Below, one piece after another: positions 1-9,297 of a stretch of 64,000 nucleotides of DNA. The notes beneath the pieces were generated by a model, which was not told the origin of the DNA, ran no database searches, and saw only the letters and a program-made list of their open reading frames with translations. Source of the stretch: CAKZSB01 sp964573105 (GTDB lineage: Bacteria > Pseudomonadota > Gammaproteobacteria > Granulosicoccales > Granulosicoccaceae); NCBI GenBank assembly GCA_964573105.1, contig CAZNIS010000009.1, positions 1 to 64,000 on the forward strand, in the 5' to 3' direction. The translations under genes and the position numbers were made by a program. Numbering within the stretch: position 1 is the first letter of the stretch; every line of letters begins with the position of its first letter.

Positions 1-57
1 GCAACGCCGACTCCTCCCACACCACAGCCTTATCCATCCACAGCGCAAGCCCCCCCC

Positions 58-231
58 CCCAATCCACCTCCCCGCCGAAAGTAGGAAACCCGAAGCGTAA
101 GCGAGGCAACACCACCCCTTCACCCACCAAAAGTTCATCAGTCCATATACAGCACAGACAACACCCCAATCCACCACCCGGCCTCAACCAGAAAACCCGA
201 CGCGTAAGCGAGGCAACACCACCCCGTCACT
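58..231. repeat. two-copy direct repeat in leading intergenic DNA
   Basis: Two related stretches of about 65 bp begin near 58 and 163. Both open with CCCAATCCACC and share a nearly identical 3' half (about 86-124 and 191-230) containing GCGTAAGCGAGGCAACACCA. The first 343 bases contain no convincing gene: minus-strand frames here are shadows of the cupin gene. The region is cytosine-rich and lacks stop-free frames with normal amino-acid composition. It is probably a degenerate intergenic repeat family, and whether more copies exist elsewhere cannot be seen from here. Confidence 0.5.
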
Positions 232-343
232 TGTCGCTCAACCTGACCGACACCCCACACACCAACAGAACCATCCAAAACCCGTTAACATGGCAGCTGC
301 AAAGCCCGCCACCCACCTTCCACTTTGATCTGCCAACAGCCCG

Positions 344-727
344 ATGACCGACCCGACTAACCGCCACATCAAACACCAGCGCGAACTGCCCCGCTATGGC
401 CCACCCGGCCACGCAGGCACGACCAACATTCGCCTGTTCGATCGCAGCTTTTGCGAAAATTTCGAGATGATTCTGGGTGAGATCGAACCGGGCGGCATTG
501 CCGATCGCCACAGCCACGAGATCGAACACCAGGCCATGTATGTGCTGCAAGGCAACGCAAAAGTGACGCTGAATGACGACCCTCCGGTCAATTGCGGCCC
601 AGGCTCGATCATCGAACTGCCGCCAGGTCTTGAGCATGAAGTGGTCAGCCTGGGCCCGGACAATCTCAAACTCATGATCGTCTACAGCCCGCCGTTGCCG
701 CCGCGTGCAGACACACCACACAGTTGA
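344..727 (+). CDS. small single-domain cupin protein
   Basis: This 127-residue protein is one cupin beta-barrel. The first cupin motif is recognisable around residues 46-65: a Gly, an HSHE metal-binding cluster, then a Glu. It is followed by the MYVLQGNAKV strand and a second motif region near residues 85-100 (GPGSIIELPPGLEHEV) that supplies the last histidine. Such cupins are cytosolic sensors or sugar or acid-binding enzymes; the substrate cannot be read from the sequence. The stop overlaps the possible TTG start of the following Nudix gene by 4 bases, which suggests a translationally coupled pair. Confidence 0.75.
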   Translation: MTDPTNRHIKHQRELPRYGPPGHAGTTNIRLFDRSFCENFEMILGEIEPGGIADRHSHEIEHQAMYVLQGNAKVTLNDDPPVNCGPGSIIELPPGLEHEVVSLGPDNLKLMIVYSPPLPPRADTPHS

Positions 728-1284
728 CGGCAGGCACCATCGACATCCGCCGAGCGATCAGGCGGGAAATAGCATCGATCGATCCATTCGATGACATCGA
801 GCGGCAGTGCCAGGCAGATGTCATCGAATGGATCGACAGTGGCGCGGAGATTTTTCGACAGCGCAAACCCGCTGACCCACCACAGCACCTGATCGCCTAC
901 TGTGTGTTGATCGACGGAGACTACGTGCTGCTCTGCGACCATATCAATGCGCAACTGTGGCTGCCGACAGGCGGCCATGTCGATCCGGGTGAACACCCGC
1001 GCGACACCGCGCGGCGTGAGGCCCACGAGGAGCTGGGGGTCGACTATAACTCTGCAGACATCGGATCGCCGGCGTTTCTGAGCCTGATCGACACCGTGGG
1101 CAAAACGGCCGGTCATACCGATGTTTGTCTTTGGTATGTATTACCGGCGCAACGCGAGTGGCAACTGCGACAGGATCTTTCGGAGTTCAACGCCATTGCC
1201 TGGTATCACCGCGATGAGCTGCCACTTGATCGCACCGACGCGCATCTGCAGCGATTCAGGGGCAAGTTTTTCAACACCCCGTGA
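724..1284 (+). CDS. Nudix hydrolase
   Basis: The 186-residue product carries a complete Nudix box near residues 80-102 (G-H-V-D-P-G-E ... R-E-A-H-E-E-L-G), the Mg-binding and catalytic helix that hydrolyses nucleoside diphosphates linked to another group. The N-terminal 50 residues are helical and acidic. The first possible start is TTG at 724, overlapping the cupin stop as TTGA; a later start is possible because the box lies well inside. It is followed closely by an SMP-30 gene on the same strand. The substrate (oxidised nucleotide, ADP-ribose or other) is not predictable. Confidence 0.8.
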   Translation: MTAGTIDIRRAIRREIASIDPFDDIERQCQADVIEWIDSGAEIFRQRKPADPPQHLIAYCVLIDGDYVLLCDHINAQLWLPTGGHVDPGEHPRDTARREAHEELGVDYNSADIGSPAFLSLIDTVGKTAGHTDVCLWYVLPAQREWQLRQDLSEFNAIAWYHRDELPLDRTDAHLQRFRGKFFNTP

Positions 1285-1383
1285 AGTTCAATGCCAAGCG
1301 ACCAGCCAGTCGGGCGTTGCGGTTTCGCGTGTCACCCGGACCCATTACAATATCGCGATTGCAACCGCGAGAAGACCCTTACT

Positions 1384-2328
1384 GTGAGCACCGAGTGGAC
1401 ACCCAGCCCGCGCTATCCCGATCCGGCCATCGTGGCGGTCGATTCCCAATTTGAACAGTACATGTTGCCACTGGCCAAAGTCGAGCGCATCGCGACAGGC
1501 TTTCGCTGGTGCGAGGGGCCAGTCTGGATGGGTGATACACGTACGCTGATCTGGAGTGACGTACCCGGCAATTGCATGTACCGATGGGATGAGCAATCGG
1601 GCACCACTCAGGTATTTCGCCAGCCGTCAGACAACAGCAACGGCAACTCGCGCGATCGACAGGGACGCCTCGTTACCTGCCAGCATTTGAATCGCCGCGT
1701 GGTGCGGACCAGCTACGATGGACACATCGAAGTGATCGCCGATCAGTTTGAGGGTAAGCCGCTGAACTCTCCGAACGACGTTGTGTGTCATTCGGATGGA
1801 TCGATCTGGTTCACCGATCCAGTATTCGGCATCATCGGTTACTACGAGGGTGAAAAACGCACGCCATCACTCGAGGCTAACGTCTACCGCGTAGATCCGG
1901 ATGGCAGCATCCAGCTGATGGCCACCGGCATCAACCAGCCAAACGGTCTGGCCTTTTCACCCGATGAGTCGATTCTGTACGTTGTGCAGTCGCGCGGCGA
2001 GCCGCGCAAGATTCTGGCGCTGGATGTGGCAGCGGACGGCACGCTATCGAACCAGAGGGACCTGATCGATGCCGGCTCCAAGGGCACGCCCGATGGATTC
2101 AGGGTCGATATACATGGCAACCTGTGGTGCGGCTGGGGCATGGGTGAACACGGCCTGGACGGTGTGCATATTTTTACCCCAGACGGCCAGCTCATCGGCC
2201 GCATCGACCTTCCAGAGCGTTGTGCGAACGTCTGCTTCGGCGGGTTGCATCGCAATCGCCTGTTCATGGCGGCTAGTACATCGGTTTATGCCTTGTATGT
2301 AAACACACAAGGCTGCCCCGGCGGTTAA
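1384..2328 (+). CDS. SMP-30/gluconolactonase/LRE-like beta-propeller hydrolase
   Basis: This 314-residue six-bladed beta-propeller belongs to the regucalcin/gluconolactonase family. It has the metal-site landmarks CEGPVW near the N-terminus, LNSPNDVVCHSDGSIWFTDP in the middle, and the NGLAFSPDESILYV and GTPDGFRVD blades. These enzymes hydrolyse sugar lactones in the cytosol or periplasm; no signal peptide is visible. I chose GTG at 1384, about 9 bases after GAGAAG, over an ATG at 1291 because the extra 31 residues look unlike the family. About 270 bases without a gene follow. Confidence 0.8.
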   Translation: MSTEWTPSPRYPDPAIVAVDSQFEQYMLPLAKVERIATGFRWCEGPVWMGDTRTLIWSDVPGNCMYRWDEQSGTTQVFRQPSDNSNGNSRDRQGRLVTCQHLNRRVVRTSYDGHIEVIADQFEGKPLNSPNDVVCHSDGSIWFTDPVFGIIGYYEGEKRTPSLEANVYRVDPDGSIQLMATGINQPNGLAFSPDESILYVVQSRGEPRKILALDVAADGTLSNQRDLIDAGSKGTPDGFRVDIHGNLWCGWGMGEHGLDGVHIFTPDGQLIGRIDLPERCANVCFGGLHRNRLFMAASTSVYALYVNTQGCPGG

Positions 2329-2596
2329 TCCAATCGCCGTTTCCCGATTGCTTGCCTATCGCGGCCAGGCAGCCCCGACCTGACGCAGGCGATCGCGTTG
2401 CCGGCTCGAATGTGAATCATCAAGTGTCGATTTCTTTCGCCGATCACTCTTGTTAAAGCAACGGGAAACACCTGGCCGAACAATGCGCCACCTGCCGCAC
2501 GGATGGTGGGTACGCAACGCACCCAGCAGGCGTTGAAGAGGAACACTCTGACGATCCTGGGCCGCCAGCCGTGACCCGCAACAGGGACATGTTGGC

Positions 2597-4324
2597 ATGC
2601 AATTTTCGCTTAGGGAACTTGGACTACTGCATTCGGAACCGGAATCCGATTACGACAACCTCACCAGTTTAGCCGCGACTATGCTGGGCGTTCCCACCGC
2701 CCACATATCGATACTGGATACCACCACCGATACTGTTCACTACAAAAGCCAGACTGGCCATCCAGCCGAGTTGGCTGAACTGGGCAAACTGCCCATGGAA
2801 CAGACCTATTGCCAGCACGTGCCGCTGACAGGCAGCGCAGTGATTGCGCCAAACGCCTCGGAACACCCGCTGCTGCGCGATCTGGCACGCGCAAGTCCGG
2901 ATCAGCCACAGGCTTATCTCGGCGTCCCGATAGTTACCCCCGGAAACGTCATCGTCGGTGGCCTGTGCCTGATGCAGCCCGAACCGCGAGACTGGACAGA
3001 TCAGGAAATAGCACTGGCCGAGAATTTTGCCCGCTGCGTGTCAGATCTGATCAAGTGCAAAAGCGCGTTTCTGACCAGCGAAAAACTGCGTCAGGAACTG
3101 GACGCGGCGACCAGCAAGTTTGGTCACTACGCGAGACTCTCGAGCAACTGGATGTGGGAGCTGGATGAAAATCTGTGTTACCTCTGGCACTCGACACACG
3201 AGCAACCGCTGGCGGGCCCGGATGCACTGGAACTGGTTGGGAAATCACGTGTCATCGAACTAAACGGTATGGTAGCTGACGACGATCAGTTGCGCAGTCA
3301 CAACGAACGGCTACGCAACTACGAGTTTGTCGATGTGGTTTTGACTTGGTCATTCGACAACGGACGCATCGTCTACAGCCACGTGCTCGCCGAGCCGCAG
3401 TTTGATGACGCGGGCCGCTTCACCGGATATCTGGGCTGTGGTCGCAATATCACCGAGCGCAAAGAGTTGGAGGAACAAATTGTCCAGAGCAGTAAAATGC
3501 AATCGATTGGACAGCTGGCGGCAGGAATTGCGCACGAGATCAATACACCGGCCCAGTTCGTCGGCGACAACACCCGCTTTTTGCGCGAGTCGTTCGAAGA
3601 TCTAACCGAACTAACAACGCAATACGACAAGCTTTTGGAAGCCGCGCGTGAAGACAAAATCACACCCGAGTTGATCTCGCAGACGACCAGTGCCGTCGAC
3701 GAGGCAGACATAGAGTATTTGCAGGAAGAGATACCCACTGCGATTGAACAATCACTGGAAGGAATCGGCAGGATTTCAAGAATTGTACTCGCAATGAAGG
3801 AGTTCTCTCACCCGGGTAGCGAAGACAAACATCCAGTCGATCTGAACCGCATTATCGAAAATACCGTGACAATTGCAGCCAATGAATGGAAGTATCTGGC
3901 CACATTGGAGACGAACTTTGCCACAGACCTGCCAATGGTTAACTGCCACGAGCAGGAGATCAGCCAGGTGGTGCTGAACATGATTGTCAACGCCGCACAC
4001 GCGATTGCTGAGAAGAACGCCGATGCGACGAATATCAGTGGTCAGATAACCATCTCAACGACAAGCCAGGACGACTCGGTTCGAATTGTCATAGCTGACA
4101 CGGGCAACGGCATCACAGCAGAGCACCAGAAGCGCATCTTCGATCCGTTTTTCACCACTAAGGACGTCGGCAAAGGTACCGGACAGGGACTGTCGATGGC
4201 CTATACCTCGATCGTAGAGAATCATGCTGGACAGATCAGCGTCAGCTCGGAGCCAGGCACCGGTACGCAATTCACGATTGACCTGCCAGCGGCGGCCCAG
4301 CCCGATGCGGAGCTCGCCGCATGA
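2597..4324 (+). CDS. cytosolic GAF-PAS sensor histidine kinase
   Basis: The 575-residue kinase has no membrane segment. It has a GAF domain (about 20-155), a short linker, a PAS domain (about 170-290, ending in the usual NITERKELE), then a HisKA-type phosphoacceptor helix with His313 in GIAHEINTP. An unusually long dimerisation helical region (to about 420) precedes the HATPase domain (N box NMIVNAAHAI, G1 ADTGNGI, G2 GKGTGQGLSMAY). The stop overlaps the next start as ATGA, so it is translationally coupled to two response regulators that probably receive its phosphate. The ligand for GAF/PAS is unknown. Confidence 0.88.
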   Translation: MQFSLRELGLLHSEPESDYDNLTSLAATMLGVPTAHISILDTTTDTVHYKSQTGHPAELAELGKLPMEQTYCQHVPLTGSAVIAPNASEHPLLRDLARASPDQPQAYLGVPIVTPGNVIVGGLCLMQPEPRDWTDQEIALAENFARCVSDLIKCKSAFLTSEKLRQELDAATSKFGHYARLSSNWMWELDENLCYLWHSTHEQPLAGPDALELVGKSRVIELNGMVADDDQLRSHNERLRNYEFVDVVLTWSFDNGRIVYSHVLAEPQFDDAGRFTGYLGCGRNITERKELEEQIVQSSKMQSIGQLAAGIAHEINTPAQFVGDNTRFLRESFEDLTELTTQYDKLLEAAREDKITPELISQTTSAVDEADIEYLQEEIPTAIEQSLEGIGRISRIVLAMKEFSHPGSEDKHPVDLNRIIENTVTIAANEWKYLATLETNFATDLPMVNCHEQEISQVVLNMIVNAAHAIAEKNADATNISGQITISTTSQDDSVRIVIADTGNGITAEHQKRIFDPFFTTKDVGKGTGQGLSMAYTSIVENHAGQISVSSEPGTGTQFTIDLPAAAQPDAELAA

Positions 4325-5505
4325 GACGGGTGGTTTTTGTAGACGATGAGTCTTTTGTTCTTGACGGCATCCGGCGCATGCTGCGCCACTATCGCAAGAA
4401 GTGGGACATGGAGTTTTTCAGCGACGGGGAATCCGCACTGAAGGCAATCGAAAGCCGACCTTGCGATGTCATCGTCTCTGACATCCAGATGCCAGGTCTT
4501 GATGGCATCACGCTGCTCAGTATCGTCAATGAAAAATTCCCGGATACGGTGCGCATCGCATTGTCCGGTCAGACCGACCCGCAACTGATCTACCAGTGCA
4601 TCGAGCACTCGCATCAGTACCTGTCAAAACCCTGTGAGGCAGACCAGCTGATCGAGACGATCGATCGCGGTTGCAACCTGCACAAATTGTTGTCCGACGA
4701 TCATCTGAAAGCGTTAATCAACAAAATGTCGTCGGTGCCTACGGTGCCAAGTTCATACCAGCGCATCAAGGCCGAGCTGCAGGCTGAAGAGGTAGATATC
4801 ACCGCTATCGGCAAAATCGTCAACGAGGATCCGGCGATTTCGATGCAAATTCTGAAAATCGTCAATTCGGCTTACTTTGGCCTGGCGCGCAAGATATCGA
4901 CACCACTCGAGGCAACGATCTATCTCGGTGCCGATGTGATCCACAGCCTGGTGCTGGCGAACAGCGTTTTTTCTCAATTCAGTGAGCAGACGGTACAAAA
5001 ACTGAATCTGGCATCGGTATGGGAATCCAGTCTGCGCACCTACTCGCTGGCGAAAACCATCGCACGGGATCAAAGCGACGACGACCTGCTGACAAGCTAT
5101 GCGTCCACCGGTGGGCTTTTGATCGACATTGGCACCCTGGTCCTGTGCTCCGAAGTACCAGAGAAAATGCAAGCGATGGTTGCGCAACAGGAAACTTCAG
5201 GTCAGCCACTGTGGCAAATAGAGGCGCAAAATCTTGGCTTTAGTCATATGGAAGTGGGCGCCTACATCGCGGCCCTGTGGGGCCTGCCCAATCCGATTGT
5301 CGAAGCGATCGCCTTCCACCATTGCCCGCAGCGCAGCGGAACGACGCTTTTCTCACCGCTGACCGCCGTGCACATCGCCAATGCCATCGTCCAGTCGGCT
5401 GACGCAGATGATCTGCAGGAGTACGATGCGGACTACGTTGAAACCGTCGGTGTCACTGATGCGGTTGCTGGCTGGCGCGCGAACTATGGCAACGCACAGC
5501 AGTAA
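4321..5505 (+). CDS. response regulator with HDOD output domain
   Basis: The protein (394 residues) begins with a CheY-like receiver (DDE near residues 8-10, phosphoacceptor Asp54 in VSDIQMPG, Lys of the LSKPC motif near 103). A HDOD domain follows from about 140 to 335 (VPSSYQRIKAELQ, NEDPAISMQILKIVNSA). HDOD is an HD-related fold without nuclease metal ligands that acts as a protein-interaction output in signalling. The gene is coupled by ATGA to the kinase upstream and lies 15 bases before the next regulator, so the three form one operon. Confidence 0.88.
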   Translation: MRRVVFVDDESFVLDGIRRMLRHYRKKWDMEFFSDGESALKAIESRPCDVIVSDIQMPGLDGITLLSIVNEKFPDTVRIALSGQTDPQLIYQCIEHSHQYLSKPCEADQLIETIDRGCNLHKLLSDDHLKALINKMSSVPTVPSSYQRIKAELQAEEVDITAIGKIVNEDPAISMQILKIVNSAYFGLARKISTPLEATIYLGADVIHSLVLANSVFSQFSEQTVQKLNLASVWESSLRTYSLAKTIARDQSDDDLLTSYASTGGLLIDIGTLVLCSEVPEKMQAMVAQQETSGQPLWQIEAQNLGFSHMEVGAYIAALWGLPNPIVEAIAFHHCPQRSGTTLFSPLTAVHIANAIVQSADADDLQEYDADYVETVGVTDAVAGWRANYGNAQQ

Positions 5506-5520
5506 CAACAGGATACGACA

Positions 5521-6669
5521 GTGACGACAAAAATTCTGTTTGTAGACGACGAGCCCAATGTGCTGGACTCGATCAAACGGGGGTTGCGTAAAAAGTATAA
5601 GCTGCACACCGCCCTGTCAGGCGCCCAGGCGCTGGAAAAACTCGCGCAAAACGGTCCATTCGCGGTGATCGTGTCCGACATGCAAATGCCGCAGATGAAT
5701 GGCGCGCAGCTGTTGTCGAAAGCGAAGGTGATCGCGCCTGAGACAGTCAGAATCATGTTGACCGGCAACGCGGATCAACAGACGGCAATCGATGCAATCA
5801 ACGAAGGCGACATCCTTCGGTTTCTGAATAAGCCCGCCAGTACCGAACAGCTCGTCGCGGCAATCGAGGCTGGACTGACACAGCACCGGTTAATTGTCGC
5901 AGAGCGCGAGATCCTCGATCAGACGGTCAGGGGAAGTATTCAGGCGATGTCAGAGATTCTCTCGCTGGCAAGCCCCGAAGTATTTGGCCGCACCGCGAGA
6001 ATAAAAAACCGACTGCAGCAGGTCGCCGTTGCAATGGGCCTGGAATACACATGGCAGATGGAGTCAACCGCCCTGTTGTCACAGATCGGCTGCATATCGA
6101 TACCACCGGACATCATGTCGAGAAAACTGTCCGGTGGCCGACTGCAGGCGGACGAGCAGGATCAATACACAGCACACACAGATGCCGGCGCTGACATACT
6201 TTCACGTATTCCACGTATGGAAGAAGTCGCTCGCGCGATTCGCTATCAGGAAAAATCATTCAACGGCAGCGGCTACCCGGCAGATGACGTGGCTGGAGAG
6301 GACATCCCAGTTACTGCCCGAATCCTGCGCGCACTGCTGGATCTGGACAGCTTTGTCGTATCCGGCGCCAGTGATGCAGAGGCACTCGCACACCTGAACA
6401 AGCAGCATGAAAACTACGATCCCGCTGTTCTTCAGGCGCTAAAGTCAGTGCTGTCACACACTGACGAATGGGAGATGGTCAGCCTGCCACTGACCAGGCT
6501 CGAAGTCGATATGCAGATCGCCTCTGATATCTATACAGAGTCGGGCACTCTGCTGGTATCCAAGGGCCAGACTATCACCGCGGCGGTAACCCGTCATTTA
6601 TTTAACTACGAAGCCAACGGACAGATCGCGGCAAACGTGGACGTGTGGCGAAAATCAGAGGCAGCCTGA
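5521..6669 (+). CDS. response regulator with degenerate HD-GYP-like domain
   Basis: The protein starts at GTG 5521 (382 residues). The receiver domain is intact (DDE at 8-10, Asp53 in VSDMQMPQMNG, LNKPAS). The second half aligns by eye with HD-GYP phosphodiesterases that cleave c-di-GMP: LLSQIGCISIPPDIM stands where LLHDIGKI-IPD-IL is usual, and YQEKSFNGSGYP where HHE-DG-GYP is usual. The catalytic HD pair is replaced by SQ and the HHE motif by RYQE, so hydrolysis is unlikely although the GYP and IPVTARI parts persist. A further 60-residue tail follows. It probably works as a c-di-GMP sensor or scaffold. Confidence 0.82.
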   Translation: MTTKILFVDDEPNVLDSIKRGLRKKYKLHTALSGAQALEKLAQNGPFAVIVSDMQMPQMNGAQLLSKAKVIAPETVRIMLTGNADQQTAIDAINEGDILRFLNKPASTEQLVAAIEAGLTQHRLIVAEREILDQTVRGSIQAMSEILSLASPEVFGRTARIKNRLQQVAVAMGLEYTWQMESTALLSQIGCISIPPDIMSRKLSGGRLQADEQDQYTAHTDAGADILSRIPRMEEVARAIRYQEKSFNGSGYPADDVAGEDIPVTARILRALLDLDSFVVSGASDAEALAHLNKQHENYDPAVLQALKSVLSHTDEWEMVSLPLTRLEVDMQIASDIYTESGTLLVSKGQTITAAVTRHLFNYEANGQIAANVDVWRKSEAA

Positions 6670-6689
6670 CCAGTAGAATTCAGTTGGCG

Positions 6690-7916
6690 TCAGCTCATCA
6701 GTGATTCATCGAGCGGATAGCTGGACAGCAACTCGACGCCGCTGTCGGTAATCAGCACCTGTTGTTCAAGCTTCACACCGTCGCGCTCACCTACCGCACC
6801 GATATAGCTCTCTACGCAGATCACCATACCGGCTTCGAATTGACCATCATAGGGTGTGGGCCCGCGAAAAACTGGATTGACTCGCGGGTACTCATCGCAC
6901 ATGCCAACCGCGTGCACCACACAGGGATAGGCGTTTTGCCAGAACTCCTCGGGCACCGGCCAGGCACGCTGTTGAAACTCGGAAAATCGTAAACCGGGTT
7001 TCAGCAGATTCACGTTGTGTTGAATTTCGCTGACTGCAGTTTGATAGAGCTCGCGCTGGCGCCGACTGGGGCTGCCCGGGCCGCAGAACAGTGTGCGGGA
7101 AACATCGGCAAAATATCCGAACGGGCCAACCATATCGGTGTCAAAGCCGACCAGATCTCCCGCTTCGACCCGGCGCGGTGAAGCTTCCTGTAACCATGGA
7201 TTGATACGCGGACCGCTGGCGAGCATGCGCCCGTCGTGCCAGTCGCCATCATTCGCAAGATTGGTGTAGTTCAGCAAACCCCACAACTGCAACTCACTGA
7301 CACCAGGCTGCAATGCGCGCTCAAGCTGTGCTATGCCATGCTCCGCCACCGCGATAGACCAACGCATACAAGCCAGTTCATCTTCGGACTTTATAACGCG
7401 CGCGTGCTCGCTAATCAGCGTGCCGTCAATAACGTCGAAGTCATACTGTGCAAGCGCCAGAGTGACCGTGGGATTAACTGCCTCGATAGCGATACGACGT
7501 CTGCTCTCGCCAACCTCACTGAGAAATTCGGATAGATCACGGGCGACGTGCCCGGCCTGTTCTGCCAGTTCAAAGCCGCCGTCGAAAAACGCCAGTGCGC
7601 GGCCCGGGCGACAATCATCAGCACGGCTGTCTTCACTGTAACCGCCACACAGCACGACCGGACCATTGGCAGGTATCAATACATAGGCGCTGGGTATGCG
7701 AGACTGGAACAATCCGTAGTTGCGATAGTTGATCGCGTAGCGCAGCGACACCGGATTGTGCAGCAAAGCGAGCGCGACGTTGTGTCTGGCCATCTCTGCA
7801 CGCAATCTTCCGAGCCGATAGCGGTGCAATCGATCCTTATCAACGATCGGCAGTGGATGAAAACGTGCCAGATCACTCCAGTCGTCGCGGCGGATTAGTT
7901 CGTCAGGTGTTGGCAT
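6690..7916 (-). CDS. M24-family metalloenzyme resembling DMSP lyase DddP
   Basis: This 408-residue pita-bread protein keeps a full dinuclear metal site: D259 and D261 (FDTDMVG), D271 (FADVSRT), H335 (VVHAVGM), E369 (CVESYIG) and E384 (KLEQQ). Canonical M24 peptidases have D-x-G at the first position; here it is D-x-D with 12 residues to the next Asp, as I recall for DddP, which cleaves dimethylsulfoniopropionate to DMS and acrylate. Tyr330 and Asp341 sit at the spacing of the DddP catalytic Tyr and Asp. It is shorter than DddP at the N-terminus. A generic Xaa-Pro peptidase is the alternative. It is transcribed away from the enolase-superfamily gene. Confidence 0.6.
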   Translation of the reverse strand: MPTPDELIRRDDWSDLARFHPLPIVDKDRLHRYRLGRLRAEMARHNVALALLHNPVSLRYAINYRNYGLFQSRIPSAYVLIPANGPVVLCGGYSEDSRADDCRPGRALAFFDGGFELAEQAGHVARDLSEFLSEVGESRRRIAIEAVNPTVTLALAQYDFDVIDGTLISEHARVIKSEDELACMRWSIAVAEHGIAQLERALQPGVSELQLWGLLNYTNLANDGDWHDGRMLASGPRINPWLQEASPRRVEAGDLVGFDTDMVGPFGYFADVSRTLFCGPGSPSRRQRELYQTAVSEIQHNVNLLKPGLRFSEFQQRAWPVPEEFWQNAYPCVVHAVGMCDEYPRVNPVFRGPTPYDGQFEAGMVICVESYIGAVGERDGVKLEQQVLITDSGVELLSSYPLDESLMS

Positions 7917-8187
7917 GACTTAAACAGGGCACTCCGTCAATGCAGCGTACTGCCGAGCTTCTATCACGATCACCGATCCGATGCCATAGGCCCGAACAGC
8001 ACTTGTCTGAATGGTGTCGTCTTCAGGTATAGATTGAGCCATCGCAGATTGCCACTATTCAACAATCGGCTGACAGCCCGAGTGCAGCCGGATCAACGGC
8101 TCACCTGGCCAGCTGCTGGTAACCGGCTTTGCGACTGTCCGGGGCTTGTCAACAGGCGATCAAATTGCCGCACTACACTGACTGACC

Positions 8188-9297
8188 ATGAAAATTAAAT
8201 GCATCTCGATCTATCAAACCGAATTGCCCTACATAGACGGCAGCTATTGCTGGGGTGCGGGCAACGCTATATCGATCGCACGCGCAAGCGTGGCGGTGAT
8301 CGAAACCGAGTGTGGCCTGACAGGCTGCGGTGAATTTACCCCCTGTGGCGAGAACTACATGATCGCCCATTCAGAGGGCGTAGCGGCTACCGCAAGGCTG
8401 CTCGCGCCGCTGCTGCTGGGCGAAGATCCGAGACAGATTGAATCGATTGATCGCAGGATGGACAGCACCGTGCTCGGTCACGGTTACGCAAAAGCGCCAC
8501 TGATTGCCGCCTGTTATGATCTGTTGGGCAAGTCATCCGACCTGCCGGTCTGGATGTTACTGGGTGGCAAACAAACCGACGGAGCACCGATGTATCGCGT
8601 GGCACCACAGAAATCGGTTACAGAGACCCGGGCCGAGATGCAGCGCCATCGCGCCGCAGGTTATCGCCAGTTTCAAATTAAGGTGGGCGCCGACTGGGAA
8701 CGGGATATCGATCGTATTCGCGAGACTGTGGCGATACTGGAACCCGGCGAAAAAGCCATGGCCGACGCCAACCAGGGCTGGCGGGTAGATAATGCCATTC
8801 GCGTGGCCAACGCCACTCGCGATCTGGACTACATCTTTGAGCAACCATGCCACAGCTACGAAGAGTGCCAGCGGGTGAGATCACACGTCGCACAACCGAT
8901 GAAACTGGATGAATGCGTAACCGGCATCATGGCTGCGCAACAGATTGTCGCCGATCGTGGTGCCGAGATTTGCTGCCTGAAAATTTCCAACCTCGGCGGG
9001 CTTGCCAAGGCGCGACTGGTCAGAGACTATCTGGTGGCCAATCGAATACCGGTTGTCGCAGAGGATACCTGGGGTGGTGAAATCACCAGCGCTACAGTGG
9101 CCCACTTCGCAGCCTCAACACCGGAAGACTATCTGATCAACTCCACCGACCTGCACCACTACAACACGCGTTCAACCGGCATAGGCGGGCCGATCGTGAA
9201 AGACGGGAAACTCTATGCCACTGATGAACCCGGGCTCGGTGTCGAGCCCGACTATGACTCGCTTGGTGATCCGGTTGTGGTGTTTGGTGATAGTTGA
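8188..9297 (+). CDS. mandelate racemase/muconate lactonizing-type enolase superfamily enzyme, hydroxyproline/betaine subgroup
   Basis: The 369-residue protein has the enolase-superfamily layout: N-terminal capping domain, then a barrel with FQIKVG (catalytic Lys near 165), metal ligands in MADANQGW and FEQPC, LDE with the third ligand, a second Lys in CLKISNLGG, and EDTWGGEI. The EQPC-xx-YEEC and EDTWGG signatures are those I associate with cis-3-hydroxy-L-proline dehydratase and hydroxyproline-betaine 2-epimerase; the exact substrate is not settled. Its divergent neighbour is a DddP-like enzyme, so a role in compatible-solute catabolism is plausible. The 271-base divergent spacer probably holds both promoters. 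Confidence 0.8.
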   Translation: MKIKCISIYQTELPYIDGSYCWGAGNAISIARASVAVIETECGLTGCGEFTPCGENYMIAHSEGVAATARLLAPLLLGEDPRQIESIDRRMDSTVLGHGYAKAPLIAACYDLLGKSSDLPVWMLLGGKQTDGAPMYRVAPQKSVTETRAEMQRHRAAGYRQFQIKVGADWERDIDRIRETVAILEPGEKAMADANQGWRVDNAIRVANATRDLDYIFEQPCHSYEECQRVRSHVAQPMKLDECVTGIMAAQQIVADRGAEICCLKISNLGGLAKARLVRDYLVANRIPVVAEDTWGGEITSATVAHFAASTPEDYLINSTDLHHYNTRSTGIGGPIVKDGKLYATDEPGLGVEPDYDSLGDPVVVFGDS

